Origin: Verrucomicrobia bacterium UBA1629
Lineage (GTDB): Bacteria > Verrucomicrobiota > Kiritimatiellia > RFP12 > UBA1067
NCBI GenBank assembly: GCA_002321305.1
Contig: DCMF01000098.1
Coordinates: 26,011 to 90,010, forward strand
Reading direction: 5' to 3'
DNA: 64,000 nucleotides
Below, piece after piece: positions 38,537-47,800 of this stretch. The position numbers and the translations under genes were made by a program. The notes under the pieces were generated by a model. The model worked only from the letters and a program-made list of their open reading frames with translations, was not told where the DNA came from and ran no database searches. The first letter of the stretch is position 1. Every line of letters begins with the position of its first letter.

Positions 38537-40134
38537 TTGAACTTCATCTCCACCGTGAATTGTTCGACCTGCGCGTCCTTGCCCAGCGCGCTCATGTCCG
38601 AAATCTTGACCGTGTCGGCGTCAATGCAGGGCCGCCCCTTGAGCTTGTCGACGACAAGCTCGCCCGGCGTCTTGCCGCCCTGGCCCTTCACGCGGTCGCT
38701 CCAGTAGCGCACCGTCAGGCGCCCGTCGTCCCAGCGCTCGATCCACATGCCGGGCAGCAGGGAGTCGCGCACCGCGTTGACGCGCTGCGCGGCGGCCGCG
38801 CGCGCGACGAGCAGCTTGCGCAGCGACTCGGCCTCGGCCTCGGCGGCCGCGAACTTCTCCGTCGCCGCCTGGACCTTGCGGTCGGACGCCGTCAGCGTCG
38901 CGACCTGCGCCTGCACGGCGTCGCGCTGCGCGGCGACGACCTCCTCCTGACGGCCGATCCCCAGCATCACGCAGACGAGCGCCGCGACGAGCGTCACGCC
39001 GGCCGCGATGACGAACGGGATCTTGGCCTTCTCGGCCCGCGCCGCGACAAGCGACGGCGGCAGCAGGTTGATCGCGAAGCGCGCCGCGCCCGCCTCGTGC
39101 AGGGCGAGGCCCGCCGTGACGGCGATGAGCGCGCCGTCCGCCTCCAGCGCGGCCGCATCGACCTTCGGGCCGACGGCCAGCGCCTCGAACGGATTGAAGA
39201 ACACGACCTCGATCTGGAGCGACTCCTGGAAGAAGACGTCGATCTGCGGCAGGAGGGCCGTGCCGCCCGTCAGGTAGAGGCGCGTCGGCGCCGTGCCGCC
39301 CTGCTGGCTGCGGTAGAAGTTGATCGAGCGCGAGATCTCGGCGTTGAGGCGCGTCATCACCGCGCGGCAGGCCTTCGAGATCCGGTCGGCGACCTCGTCG
39401 TCGTCCTCCGTCACGCCGCCCATCGAGACGTAGCCCTTCTCGCGCTTGAGCTGTTCGGCCTCCTCGGTCGTGCAGCCGAGCGCGGCGGCGATCTCCTTCG
39501 TCACGGCGTTGCCCGCGACGGGGATCGAGCGGTTGTAGATCTTGTCGCCCTCGACGATCACGAGCGACGTCGTCTTCGAGCCGATGTCGAGGAGGACGCT
39601 GCACGAGCCGTCGTCGCCGATCGCGTGGCGCAGGGCGTTCGTGAGCGCGAGCGGCGCGGCGTCGACGAGCTCCGGCGTGAAGCCGGCGGCCGCGACGGCC
39701 GTCGTCAGCGCCTCGACCTGGTCGACCTTCGCGGCGACGATCATCACCGACTTGTCGCCCGTCTCCGTGTCGCCCAGCACCTGGCGGTCGCAGACGATCT
39801 CGTCGATCGGGAACGGGATGTTCTGCTCGATCTCGTAGCGCACCATCTGCTCGAACTTTTCCGCGCCGCCCGCCATCGGAATCGCGGCGAAGCGCGGGAA
39901 GACCATCTGGCCGGAGATGGCGAGCGCGATCTTGCCGGGGCGGATGCCCTTCGTGCGCACGACCTCCTGGATCGCGGGCGTGAGGATCGCGCCGGCGTCG
40001 CCGCCGTCCAGCGGCGCGGCAAGCGGCGCCGTGCCGTAGTTCACGAGCGTCAGCGCGCCTTTCGCGCCGGCCTCGTACTCGGCGAGCTCGATGTTGGCCG
40101 CGCCGATGTTGAGGGTTAGATATCGTTTAGCCAT
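38533..40134 (-). CDS. PilM-like ATPase fused to a PilN-like domain (Amuc_1101-like)
   Basis: 533 residues. Residues 1-~340 are PilM/FtsA-like: MAKRYLTLNIGAANIELAEY, LDIGSKTTSLVIVEG and LTGGTALLPQIDVFF are the actin-fold nucleotide motifs. From about residue 355 comes FAINLLPPSLVAAR, the hallmark start of PilN, then a membrane helix (IPFVIAAGVTLVAALVCVML), a coiled coil rich in Ala/Glu, and a small alpha/beta domain. PilM and PilN form the inner-membrane platform of type IV pili and are usually separate proteins; here they appear as one chain. It begins the tightly overlapping part of the cluster and matches Amuc_1101 in position. Confidence 0.8.
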   Translation of the reverse strand: MAKRYLTLNIGAANIELAEYEAGAKGALTLVNYGTAPLAAPLDGGDAGAILTPAIQEVVRTKGIRPGKIALAISGQMVFPRFAAIPMAGGAEKFEQMVRYEIEQNIPFPIDEIVCDRQVLGDTETGDKSVMIVAAKVDQVEALTTAVAAAGFTPELVDAAPLALTNALRHAIGDDGSCSVLLDIGSKTTSLVIVEGDKIYNRSIPVAGNAVTKEIAAALGCTTEEAEQLKREKGYVSMGGVTEDDDEVADRISKACRAVMTRLNAEISRSINFYRSQQGGTAPTRLYLTGGTALLPQIDVFFQESLQIEVVFFNPFEALAVGPKVDAAALEADGALIAVTAGLALHEAGAARFAINLLPPSLVAARAEKAKIPFVIAAGVTLVAALVCVMLGIGRQEEVVAAQRDAVQAQVATLTASDRKVQAATEKFAAAEAEAESLRKLLVARAAAAQRVNAVRDSLLPGMWIERWDDGRLTVRYWSDRVKGQGGKTPGELVVDKLKGRPCIDADTVKISDMSALGKDAQVEQFTVEMKFK

Positions 40135-40147
40135 AGGATTGAAGCCC

Positions 40148-40237
40148 TTGTTCCCGTCTGTCCTCCGCCTTCTGTCGCCTGTCCTTCGAGACGAGAGCGT
40201 TCAGGACAGCGGACAATGGACAAAAGACGAACGGGGG
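40148..40237. repeat. Family E foldback between the PilM/N and Amuc_1102-like genes
   Basis: Left arm 40151-40184 (CTGTCGCCTGTCC type), core CTTCGAGACGAGAGCGTTCA, right arm 40203-40236 (GGACAGCGGACAATGGAC). The CCTTCGAGA core also occurs in the copy at 44655-44745. Confidence 0.85.
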
Positions 40238-40259
40238 TGTTCTCTCATTCGATCATTTC

Positions 40260-40964
40260 TTACTGCATCGTCGTCTCGTAGTCGTTCGGGTTCACGAGCG
40301 CCCAGATCGTCTTCGAGCGATCGACGAGGCCCTGACGGCGCTCGACCATCGGCTTGCCGCCCTGCTGCGCGTTCATGATGTTCTGGTCGTCCCAGAACTG
40401 CGAGTCGGCCTTGATGCCCTTGATCTCGCTCACGGTGCCGCCGCCGAGGACGTCGCCGTTCTGGTTCGACACCGTGAAGCCGATCGCCTTGGGCTCGCCG
40501 TAGAGCTCCAGGTAGGACGGCGGCAGGCAGACGCACGCGGCGTGCGAACCCTGCGGGATGTTGTAGTAGGTCACGGTCGTGTTGAAGTAGCTGTACGGCG
40601 GCAGGCCCATCTTGTTGCCCTTGTTCTCCTTCGCGCTCTTCGTCTCCAGCATCACGTGCCAGGTGAACGTGAGCTGGTCGAGGAACTTCGCGTAGGTCGT
40701 GTACTTCGTCTCGATCACGATCCACTTGCGCGGCTTCGTGTAGCAGTTGCCGATCATCGTCGCGCCCTGGATGGACGGCGCGGGCAGACAGCTCGACTGG
40801 CCCGTTTTCGGCATCTGGTCGATGAGGATCTTCGCCTCCTTGCCCGTCGTCACGGGACCGTCCTCGTTGCCGGCCATCGCCTGGACGCCCTTCTTTGTGC
40901 GCGGCGCCGCAACCGCCGCCGCGACCGCCACCATCGCCACCGTCATAACCATCAGCTTCTTCAT
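40260..40964 (-). CDS. Amuc_1102-like secreted protein
   Basis: 234 residues from the ATG at 40964, with AAGGA upstream. Signal peptide MKKLMVMTVAMVAVAAAVAA, then a soluble beta-rich domain with paired cysteines (SSCLPAPS, IGNCYTKP, HAACVCLPPSYLELYG). It is the first gene of the pilus-type cluster. Amuc_1102 in Akkermansia occupies the same place and is a small secreted immunoglobulin-like-fold protein linked to pilus function. Similarity is by context, size and signal peptide; I see no diagnostic motif. Confidence 0.55.
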   Translation of the reverse strand: MKKLMVMTVAMVAVAAAVAAPRTKKGVQAMAGNEDGPVTTGKEAKILIDQMPKTGQSSCLPAPSIQGATMIGNCYTKPRKWIVIETKYTTYAKFLDQLTFTWHVMLETKSAKENKGNKMGLPPYSYFNTTVTYYNIPQGSHAACVCLPPSYLELYGEPKAIGFTVSNQNGDVLGGGTVSEIKGIKADSQFWDDQNIMNAQQGGKPMVERRQGLVDRSKTIWALVNPNDYETTMQ

Positions 40965-40981
40965 GTTCGTGTTCCTTTCTG

Positions 40982-41043
40982 GTTTTTTGGTTTTCGAATT
41001 CAGATTCAAGATTTCAGATTTAAAATTTCAGATCTCTGTTTTA
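40982..41043. repeat. Family F ATTTCAGATTT-type repeat
   Basis: CAGATTTAAAATTTCAGATC-type units. Repeats of this kind are widespread low-complexity sequence in PVC and other environmental genomes. Only this clear copy is in the window; a fragment (GGTTTCAGATTTG) lies at 44641-44653. Confidence 0.75.
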
Positions 41044-41044
41044 T

Positions 41045-41152
41045 CAGACGTGAAAGACGAGAGAGGCGTGAGGGACAGGAGGCCCTTGGCCGCTCGTTGT
41101 CGCCTTAGTCTCTTCGCGCTCACGTCTCTCATGTCACTTGTCCCTCATGTCG
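41045..41152. repeat. Family D foldback between kdsD and the Amuc_1102-like gene
   Basis: Left arm GACGAGAGAGGCGTGAGGGA, core AGGAGGCCCTTGGCC, inverted right arm CTCACGTCTCTCATGTCACT. No gene lies in 40965-41164. Confidence 0.85.
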
Positions 41153-41164
41153 TTGAGAATTTTC

Positions 41165-42250
41165 TCACATCACCTTCATCTTCGGCAGGTCCTGGATGTC
41201 CACAAGCCCCACGATGCGGCCTTCCGCGTCGCAGACGGGCAGGTCGTCGATTCGCATCCTCTCGAAGATCTTCAGCAGCTCCGCCGCGTAGGCGTCGTCA
41301 TGGACGAACTTGGGCGATTTCGTCATATGCTCGGCGACAGGCGCCGAGAGAATAATCGAATAATCGAATCGCCGAATCGTCGAATCGGGGGAAGTCTCCG
41401 AACCCGACGAAGCCCCCGTCTCTTCATTCATTCGATCATTCGACCATTCGTTCATTCGATTATTTTCCCGACTCATCACCCGCCGGAAGTCGCCGTCGGT
41501 GAAGATGCCGAGAAGCCGGCCCGCCGCATCGGCGACGACCGCCGCGCCGCCCTGCGCCTTCGTCATCGCCATCACGGCCTCCATCACCGTCGCCGTCGGC
41601 GCGACCTTCGCGAGCCGGTCGCCCGTGCGCATGATGTCCGTCACCTTGAGGACAAGCGCACGGCCGATCGCGCCGGCCGGATGGTTCGCCGCGTAGTCCG
41701 CAAGCGAGAACTTCTGCGCGTCGATCATCACCATCGCGAGCGCGTCGCCCATCGCGAGCGTCGCCGTGACCGAGTTCGTCGGCGCCATGCCGAAGGGACA
41801 CGCCTCCTTGCCGCAGGGAATCTCCACGTGCAGGTCGGCGAGCCGCGCGAGCGTCGACTGCGGATTGCCCGTCAGCGCAATGACCTTCAGCCCGTGGCGG
41901 CGAATCGCCGGGATGAGCCGCACGACTTCCTCGGACTCGCCGCTGAACGAGAGCGCAATCAGCAGATCGCGCGACGACACCATGCCGAGGTCGCCGTGCA
42001 TCGCCTGCACGGGATTGAGGACGATCGAGCGCGTGCCCGTCGAGGCGAAGATCGCGCTCATCTTCTCCGCGACGTGCAGGTTCTTGCCGACGCCCGTGAC
42101 GACGACGAGTCCGTCGTTCGCCACGCAGTCCCGCATGAGGCGGATGGCCGAGACGAACGATGCGCCGAGCGAGTCGCGGGTCTTCTTCAGACCCTCGATC
42201 TCGATGTCGAAGACTTGCTTCGCGCGCGTGATCATCTCGGTTTCGGTCAT
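41165..42250 (-). CDS. kdsD: D-arabinose-5-phosphate isomerase (KdsD/KpsF) with repeat insert
   Basis: 361 residues versus about 328 in E. coli. An N-terminal SIS sugar-isomerase domain (VVTGVGKNLHVAEKMSAIFASTGTRS, ALSFSGESEEVVRLI, ALTGNPQSTLARLAD) is followed by two CBS domains (DIMRTGDRLAKVAP and HMTKSPKFVHDD). The enzyme makes arabinose-5-phosphate for Kdo in lipopolysaccharide. About 38 residues at ~262-301, between the two CBS domains, come from a family B foldback (SRENNRMNEWSNDRM, core, STIRRFDYSII). The ATG has no clear ribosome-binding site; a start at the second in-frame ATG (MITRAKQVF) is possible. Confidence 0.92.
   Translation of the reverse strand: MTETEMITRAKQVFDIEIEGLKKTRDSLGASFVSAIRLMRDCVANDGLVVVTGVGKNLHVAEKMSAIFASTGTRSIVLNPVQAMHGDLGMVSSRDLLIALSFSGESEEVVRLIPAIRRHGLKVIALTGNPQSTLARLADLHVEIPCGKEACPFGMAPTNSVTATLAMGDALAMVMIDAQKFSLADYAANHPAGAIGRALVLKVTDIMRTGDRLAKVAPTATVMEAVMAMTKAQGGAAVVADAAGRLLGIFTDGDFRRVMSRENNRMNEWSNDRMNEETGASSGSETSPDSTIRRFDYSIILSAPVAEHMTKSPKFVHDDAYAAELLKIFERMRIDDLPVCDAEGRIVGLVDIQDLPKMKVM
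41349..41466. repeat. Family B foldback in kdsD
   Basis: Left arm 41350-41387 (AATAATCGAATAATCGAATC), core 41388-41421, inverted right arm 41422-41465 (CATTCGATCATTCGACCATT). The same arms as the two in uvrA, with a different core. Confidence 0.9.
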
Positions 42251-42290
42251 TTCGGTTGGCGATTAAGAGTTATCGGTTGTTGTCATCTGT

Positions 42291-42403
42291 TTTTGACTGA
42301 AGGGGCGTGAGGGACGCGAGAGACAAGAGACCGAACCGTCTCTCATTGTCGCTCTTGTCTCTTTGTCTCACGTCTCTCATGACTCTCGCGCCCCTTTTGT
42401 CAA
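42291..42403. repeat. Family D foldback with matching ends, downstream of pta
   Basis: The best-preserved copy. Left end TTGACTGAAGGGGCG and right end CGCCCCTTTTGTCAA match as inverted repeats at 13 of 15 positions. Inside are GTGAGGGACGCGAGAGACAA and its approximate inverse around the core GACCGAACCGTC. The right end lies two bases from the pta stop. Confidence 0.9.
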
Positions 42404-42405
42404 TT

Positions 42406-43443
42406 TTACTTCGTCGTCGACTGCAGCAGCGTCACGCACATCGTGCCGACGATGTCCTCCGCCGAGCAGCCGCGCGAGAGGTCGTTCATCGCCTTCGCGA
42501 GCCCCTGCAGGTTCGGGCCGATCGCGTCCGCCTCGCCGAGGCGCTGCGCGATCTTGTAGCCGATGTTGCCCGCCTGGAGGTCCGGGAAGATGAAGACGTT
42601 CGCATCGCCCTGGATCGCGCCGTCCCGGTTCTTCTGCCGGCCGACCGACGGCACGATGGCCGCGTCGAACTGCAGTTCGCCGTCCATCCGAATGCCCTTC
42701 TCGGCGAAGGCCGGCTTCGCCAGCTCGACCGCCTTCTGCACCTTCTCGACGAGATCGCCGCCGGCGGAACCCTTCGTGGAGAACGAGAGGTACGCGACCT
42801 TCGGCTCGTTCCCCGTCAGGTCCCGGTACGTCTGCGCCGTCGCGAGGCCGATGTCGACGAGCTGTTCCGCCGTCGGGTTGGGAATGACGGCGCAGTCGCC
42901 GAACGCGAGCACGCTGTCGCCCGAGGCCGTCGGCCGCTTGAGGTCGAGGATGAAGCACGAGGAGGCCGTCTTCACGCCCTTCTGCGTGCCGAGCGTGTGG
43001 AACGCCGCACGCAGCATGTCGCCCGTCGAGGCGATGGAGCCGGCGACAAGGCCGTTGACGCGGCCGAGCTTGACCATCATGCCGCCGAAGTAGATGCGCT
43101 TCGTGCGGAGCGTCTTCTGCGCCCCGGCGAGGTCGATGATCTTCTGCTTCTCGGCGGGCTTGCGCGACTCCTTTGCGTTCCAGGCCGCGAGATAGGCCTC
43201 TTCGAGTTCCGCGTCGCCCTGCGTGTAGTCGATGACCCGGATGCTGCGGTCGGCGAGCTTCAGGCCCGCCTTCGCCTCGGCGTCGGCGATCTCCGCCGCC
43301 GTGCCCAGCACGACCGGCGTGCAGATCTGGCGATCGACGACGGCGCAGGCCGCCGTGATGACGCGCGGGTCGTTTCCCTCGGGCAGAACGACCGTGCCGT
43401 TCAGCTTCGAGGCCCTTTCGATAATGTTCTTGATGGCGTTCAT
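42406..43443 (-). CDS. pta: Phosphate acetyltransferase
   Basis: 345 residues from the ATG at 43443 (MNAIKNIIERASKLNG), overlapping ackA by ATGA; the much longer open frame upstream is a shadow of ackA. VVLPEGNDPRVITAA, GMMVKLGRVNGLVAGSIAST, GDCAVIPNPTAEQLVDIGLATA and QFDAAIVPSVGRQKN are standard for the short type of Pta. It converts acetyl-CoA and phosphate to acetyl phosphate, which AckA uses to make ATP and acetate. Confidence 0.96.
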   Translation of the reverse strand: MNAIKNIIERASKLNGTVVLPEGNDPRVITAACAVVDRQICTPVVLGTAAEIADAEAKAGLKLADRSIRVIDYTQGDAELEEAYLAAWNAKESRKPAEKQKIIDLAGAQKTLRTKRIYFGGMMVKLGRVNGLVAGSIASTGDMLRAAFHTLGTQKGVKTASSCFILDLKRPTASGDSVLAFGDCAVIPNPTAEQLVDIGLATAQTYRDLTGNEPKVAYLSFSTKGSAGGDLVEKVQKAVELAKPAFAEKGIRMDGELQFDAAIVPSVGRQKNRDGAIQGDANVFIFPDLQAGNIGYKIAQRLGEADAIGPNLQGLAKAMNDLSRGCSAEDIVGTMCVTLLQSTTK

Positions 43444-44630
43444 TTCTTTCCCCCCAAGACCCTTACCGTGTCGCGGGCGATCATCAGCTCCTCGTTCGTC
43501 GGGATGACCACGACGGGGATCTTCGAGTCCTTCGTCGAGATGACCTTCAGCTCGCCGCGCACCCTGTTCGCCGCCTTGTCGAGCTTGATGCCGAGCGCGC
43601 CGAGGCGCGCGAGGATGCGCGCGCGCACTTCCGACGAGTTCTCGCCGATGCCGCCGGTCAGGACGATGGCGTCCGCCCCGCCGACGATCGTGTTGTAGCC
43701 GCCGATGTAGAGCGCGACGCGGTAGGCGAGCATCTCCAGCGCGAGTTCGGCCATCTTGTCGCCCTTGTCGGCCTTCGCGCAGATGTCGCGGCAGTCGCTC
43801 GACCCCGTGAGCGCAAGCAGGCCCGACTTCTTGTTGAGGAGCGTGTCCGCCTGCTCCGGCGTGAGGTGCTCGGCCTCCATGATCGCGAGGACGGCCGCCG
43901 CGTCGATGTTGCCGCAGCGCGTGCCCATCACGAGGCCGGCGAGCGGCGTGAGGCCCATCGTCGTATCGACGACCTGGCCGTTCTTGATCGCCGCAAGCGA
44001 GCTGCCGTTGCCGAGGTGGCACGTGACGAGGTTCACCTTCGCGAGCGGCTTCTTCAGGAACTTCGCCGCCGCGAGCGTCACGAACTTGTGGGACGTGCCG
44101 TGGAAGCCGTACTTGCGGATGCCGAGCTTCCTGTAGTACTTCGGGTCGATCGCGTACATGCCCGCGCAGTCCGGCATCGTCGCGATGTGGAAGGCCGTGT
44201 CGAAGACGCCGACGTTCGGGACGCCCTTGAAGATCTTCTCGCACGCCTCGATGCCGCCGAGGTTCGCCGGCATGTGGAGGGGGCCGAACTTCACGAGCTT
44301 CCTCGCCTTCGCCATGTTCGCCTTGTCCATGAGCGCCGAGTCCTTGAAGACCTCGCCGCCGTGGAGGACGCGGTGGCCGATCGCGTCGATGCCAAGCGGG
44401 TTGCGAGACGTGAGGCGTGAGTCGTGCGTCGAGACGAGGGCCGGATTCGCCGAGAGCTCGGCGACGACCTGCTTCAGGGCCTCGGCGTGATCCTTCGGGC
44501 CGCCGCAGCCGATGCGCTCGATGACGCCCTTCGCGAGACGCGTCTCGGTCTTCATGTCGAAGAGCTGGTACTTGAGCGAGCTGGAGCCCGAATTGATGAC
44601 GAGAACTTTGCGAATTTCCTTTTTCATCAT
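43440..44630 (-). CDS. ackA: Acetate kinase
   Basis: 396 residues. KVLVINSGSSSLKYQLFDM, IGHRVLHGGEVF, VFDTAFHIATMP, KYGFHGTSHKFV, LVTCHLGNGSSLAAIKNG, TRCGNIDAA and VLTGGIGENSSEVRARI are all in place. It makes acetate and ATP from acetyl phosphate and ADP. I take the ATG at 44630; an in-frame GTG two codons earlier is less likely. Together with pta this indicates acetate-producing fermentation, as expected of a gut anaerobe. Confidence 0.96.
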   Translation of the reverse strand: MMKKEIRKVLVINSGSSSLKYQLFDMKTETRLAKGVIERIGCGGPKDHAEALKQVVAELSANPALVSTHDSRLTSRNPLGIDAIGHRVLHGGEVFKDSALMDKANMAKARKLVKFGPLHMPANLGGIEACEKIFKGVPNVGVFDTAFHIATMPDCAGMYAIDPKYYRKLGIRKYGFHGTSHKFVTLAAAKFLKKPLAKVNLVTCHLGNGSSLAAIKNGQVVDTTMGLTPLAGLVMGTRCGNIDAAAVLAIMEAEHLTPEQADTLLNKKSGLLALTGSSDCRDICAKADKGDKMAELALEMLAYRVALYIGGYNTIVGGADAIVLTGGIGENSSEVRARILARLGALGIKLDKAANRVRGELKVISTKDSKIPVVVIPTNEELMIARDTVRVLGGKK

Positions 44631-44654
44631 AGTCACTTTCGGTTTCAGATTTGT

Positions 44655-44745
44655 CTTTTCCCCGTCCCGTTTGTCCGCTGTCCTTTGCGCGCCGTCCTTC
44701 CTTCGAGAGCCTCGGACAGAGGACAGCCGACAGCGGACAAACAGG
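44655..44745. repeat. Family E foldback between ackA and the giant gene
   Basis: Left arm 44661-44697 (CGTTTGTCCGCTGTCC), core CCTTCGAGAGCCTC, inverted right arm 44713-44744 (GGACAGCCGACAGCGGACAA). It shares its core with the copy at 40148-40237. Confidence 0.88.
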
Positions 44746-44806
44746 CATTCATCTCATTCGATTATTCAGTCATTCGATTATTCGATTATTCGATCATTCG
44801 ATTACT
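44746..44806. repeat. Family B repeat arm at the giant gene stop
   Basis: ATTCGATTATTCGATCATTC-type units, one arm only, directly beside a family E foldback. The TAA stop of the giant gene (44802-44804) lies inside the repeat. Confidence 0.85.
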
Positions 44807-47800
44807 GTTCGATCTCGACCTTGTAGAAGCCGCCGGTCGCCTGGACGTCGGACATCGGAACGCGGATGACGCCCGACTTCAGGCTGTCGCCCGAAACCGT
44901 CACCGCCTCCGTCGCGACCGTCTGCCATTCGCCCGCAAGCGTCGCGGTGTGCAGCACCTTCACCGTCACCGTCGAGCCGAGCTTGACGCGGTAGACCCCC
45001 GACGCGACCTGTTCCGGCTGCGTGACCGAACCCGCGACCGTCAGCTCGACAGCCCCCGCCGCCGCGTCGAACGCCATGCCGGAGATGACCAACGTACCGT
45101 CCTCGACGGTCGGGTTTTGGCAGAGCTCGCCCGTCGCCGGATCAACCGTCAGGTTCGGCGAAACGCCCATCGCCAGCGCCGCGAAGGACGCGGACGAGAG
45201 GAAGGCGTTCTGGATGCCGCTCGCCAGACCCGCCGTCGGCACGTTCGCGCGGTTGATCTCGTAGAGCATGTCCCTGACCAGGGTGTTGTCGATGGCGACC
45301 TCGCCCGCACCCGACAGGGTCAGGCGATCCACGCCCTTGGCCGTCAGGAACGTGCCGTTCGCGCGCTGTGCCGCCGTCGCCATCACGTACTCCCAGGCGT
45401 CCGGCAGGTTGTCGCCGTCCGTGTCAGCGTCTTCGAGGTAGATCGTCACCGCCTCGCTCGCGCCCACGCTGCCGCCGACCGTGACCGCCACCGGGTTGAG
45501 GTAGTCGGCCGTCGAGCCGTCACGCTGGCAGAAGTAGCCCATCGACTCCCACTTGTCCCAGACGCCGTTGCCGTTCGAGTCCACGAACGCCTGCAGGTAG
45601 TAGTCGCCCTTCGGGAGCCCGAGGAGGCGGCAGTTGACGCCGCCGTCCGTCACCGTCTTGTCGACGAATCCGCCGGAGACCGGCGCACCCGTGAAGTCGG
45701 GCGACGTGTAGGCCCGGACGCGGATGAGCGCGTTCGCGTCGTTCGTGACGACCGCCGGCCCGTAGTAGCGGACGGACGTCTGGATGCTGCCGATGTCGTA
45801 GCCGTTCGTCTGCACGCCCATGCGGAACGTGCCGCCCGTGACGAAGCTGTCGTTCTTGAACTTCGCGTTCGCCGCGGAAATCGACCACGTGTACGCCTTG
45901 TTGTTCTCGAAGACGCCCGTCGCGCCCGCCGGACGGTCGCCGACGAACACCGGCGCCGCCCATGTGTAGACGCCGTCCGCATCCGCCGCCGGCATCCGCA
46001 GGTAGTCGCTCGTCCAGCTGAACGCGCCATCCGCGCTCTTGATCATGACCTTGAACGCCGTGTAGCCGTTGCTGTTGTAGGGCATCCGCCACTGGAACGT
46101 CGGCTGACCCAGCTTCACGACGCCGTTGCCGCTGGCAATCGGCTCGGGCAGAAGGCGCTTCGTGTCGAACCAACGCACCGGCATCACCTTCGACATGTTG
46201 CTCGATTCACCAAGGGACGCAACCGATTCGTTTCCAATTACAATGCGGTAGACGACACCGAGTACATCGCCCAACATGTACTGTGAAGCCCCCGTCGAAG
46301 ACGGAATGCGCCCGTTACTGCCTATCCGACTAATAACATCACCATACAAAGTCTCCCAATCTACATCTAACGCGCCCGTCGCCAAGAAGTTAGCCTCGGT
46401 AATCCACGGATTCACGCCATCAGAGACTTGCATGTCAAGGATGACGCGATTGCCTCCTGCGCCAACATCTTCAGCGAAAACCTCGCCCTGCGTACCGAAG
46501 ATGATGTGCCGCACGACGCGGATGCGGTTGTAGACGCCGCCGCTCGGCTGGGACGCCGACACGAAGTTCGTGTAGTTGCCGCTTTCCGTGCCGTAGAGGA
46601 CCGTGCGATCATCGAGACCCTTGATCGGATCGACGCGCGCAAAGACCGGCGTCGTGTCCGTCAGCATGAGCGCGGCCGACGTGCCCTTCCACGAGACGTC
46701 CACGCCCGTGACGCAGCCATAGGGCTCGCCCGCCGTGTACGCGCCGTCGCCGTCCAGGTCGGCGAAGGCGATGATCGTGTTCAGGCCCTCGCGGACGTGG
46801 CCCGTGTCGGCCTGACCGAGGTAAAGCTTGCGCGGCAGGCCCACCGCCTCGTTCGCCGAATAGGCGATACGGAAGGACTGATCCTCCAGCGAGATGTAGT
46901 CGCTGTCATTCGTCACGTTGGAGACGTACTGATCCTTGAAGACACCAAGGTTGAGGTCGAATGCACCCGTGGTCAAATCGACCGTGCCAAGCACGCGCCC
47001 CGACTTGGTGTGAAGCCACTTCGCGGTCTTGCTGCTCTCGTCGCTGCGAACCTCCAGATCCGTCAGCACGCTGTACTCCGTGCCGCGCGAGAGAAGCTCA
47101 ACGTTGTTGTCGCCGTACTTGCGCCTGTCGGCGTCATATTCGGCGCGCGTACCGCGCTTGTCCTCGTACCACACCTTTCCCGTGGCGACGCGGTAGTGGG
47201 TGACCGACCAGCTGTACGTCTCGCTCGACGGATCGTAGCAGAACTCAAGCTGCAGGGAGTTCTTGTTAATGTAGCCCGGCGTCAACGTACCGATCGCGTG
47301 GCGATTCGACCACTTGCCAATCGTCCGCGTATAGGCCGTGCCGTCGGCGGTCTGCGACGAGCCGCTGCCGGAACTGGACGTTCCCGTGCCTGTGCTGCTC
47401 GTCTTGCTGACCTTGCCGATGTTGTAGACGGCATCCGCCCCGCGGTTCATGTTCGTGCTCGTGTACGTCTGGACGACGAGCGACGCCTTCTCGACCGCAT
47501 CCTTGCGCGGACCCGCGTAGTTGACGGCGAGTGCAACCGCCGGGATCGGATAGTCCGCCACAAGGCCATCGGCCGCCGCATAGTGCGACTGCTCATCGGC
47601 AACAATCGGCATGCCCTGCTTCGCGTAGCGCGCCTCGCTGCGGTTCGACCAGCCGTCGCCGTCCGCATCCGCATACGGGTCATAGACGCTGCGCGAGGCA
47701 TAGCCGTCCGAATAGAGGTCTTCCCAAGCGTCGTCCACAAGGTCGTGGTCAGTGAAGATCTCGCCGACGTAGAGGTCGCCGACCTGGAAGAAGTAGTCGG

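Noticed and set aside
43444..44748. N-terminal extension of the pta frame to 780 residues
   Set aside because: It is the antiphase shadow of ackA on the same strand; pta starts at 43443 overlapping the ackA stop by ATGA.
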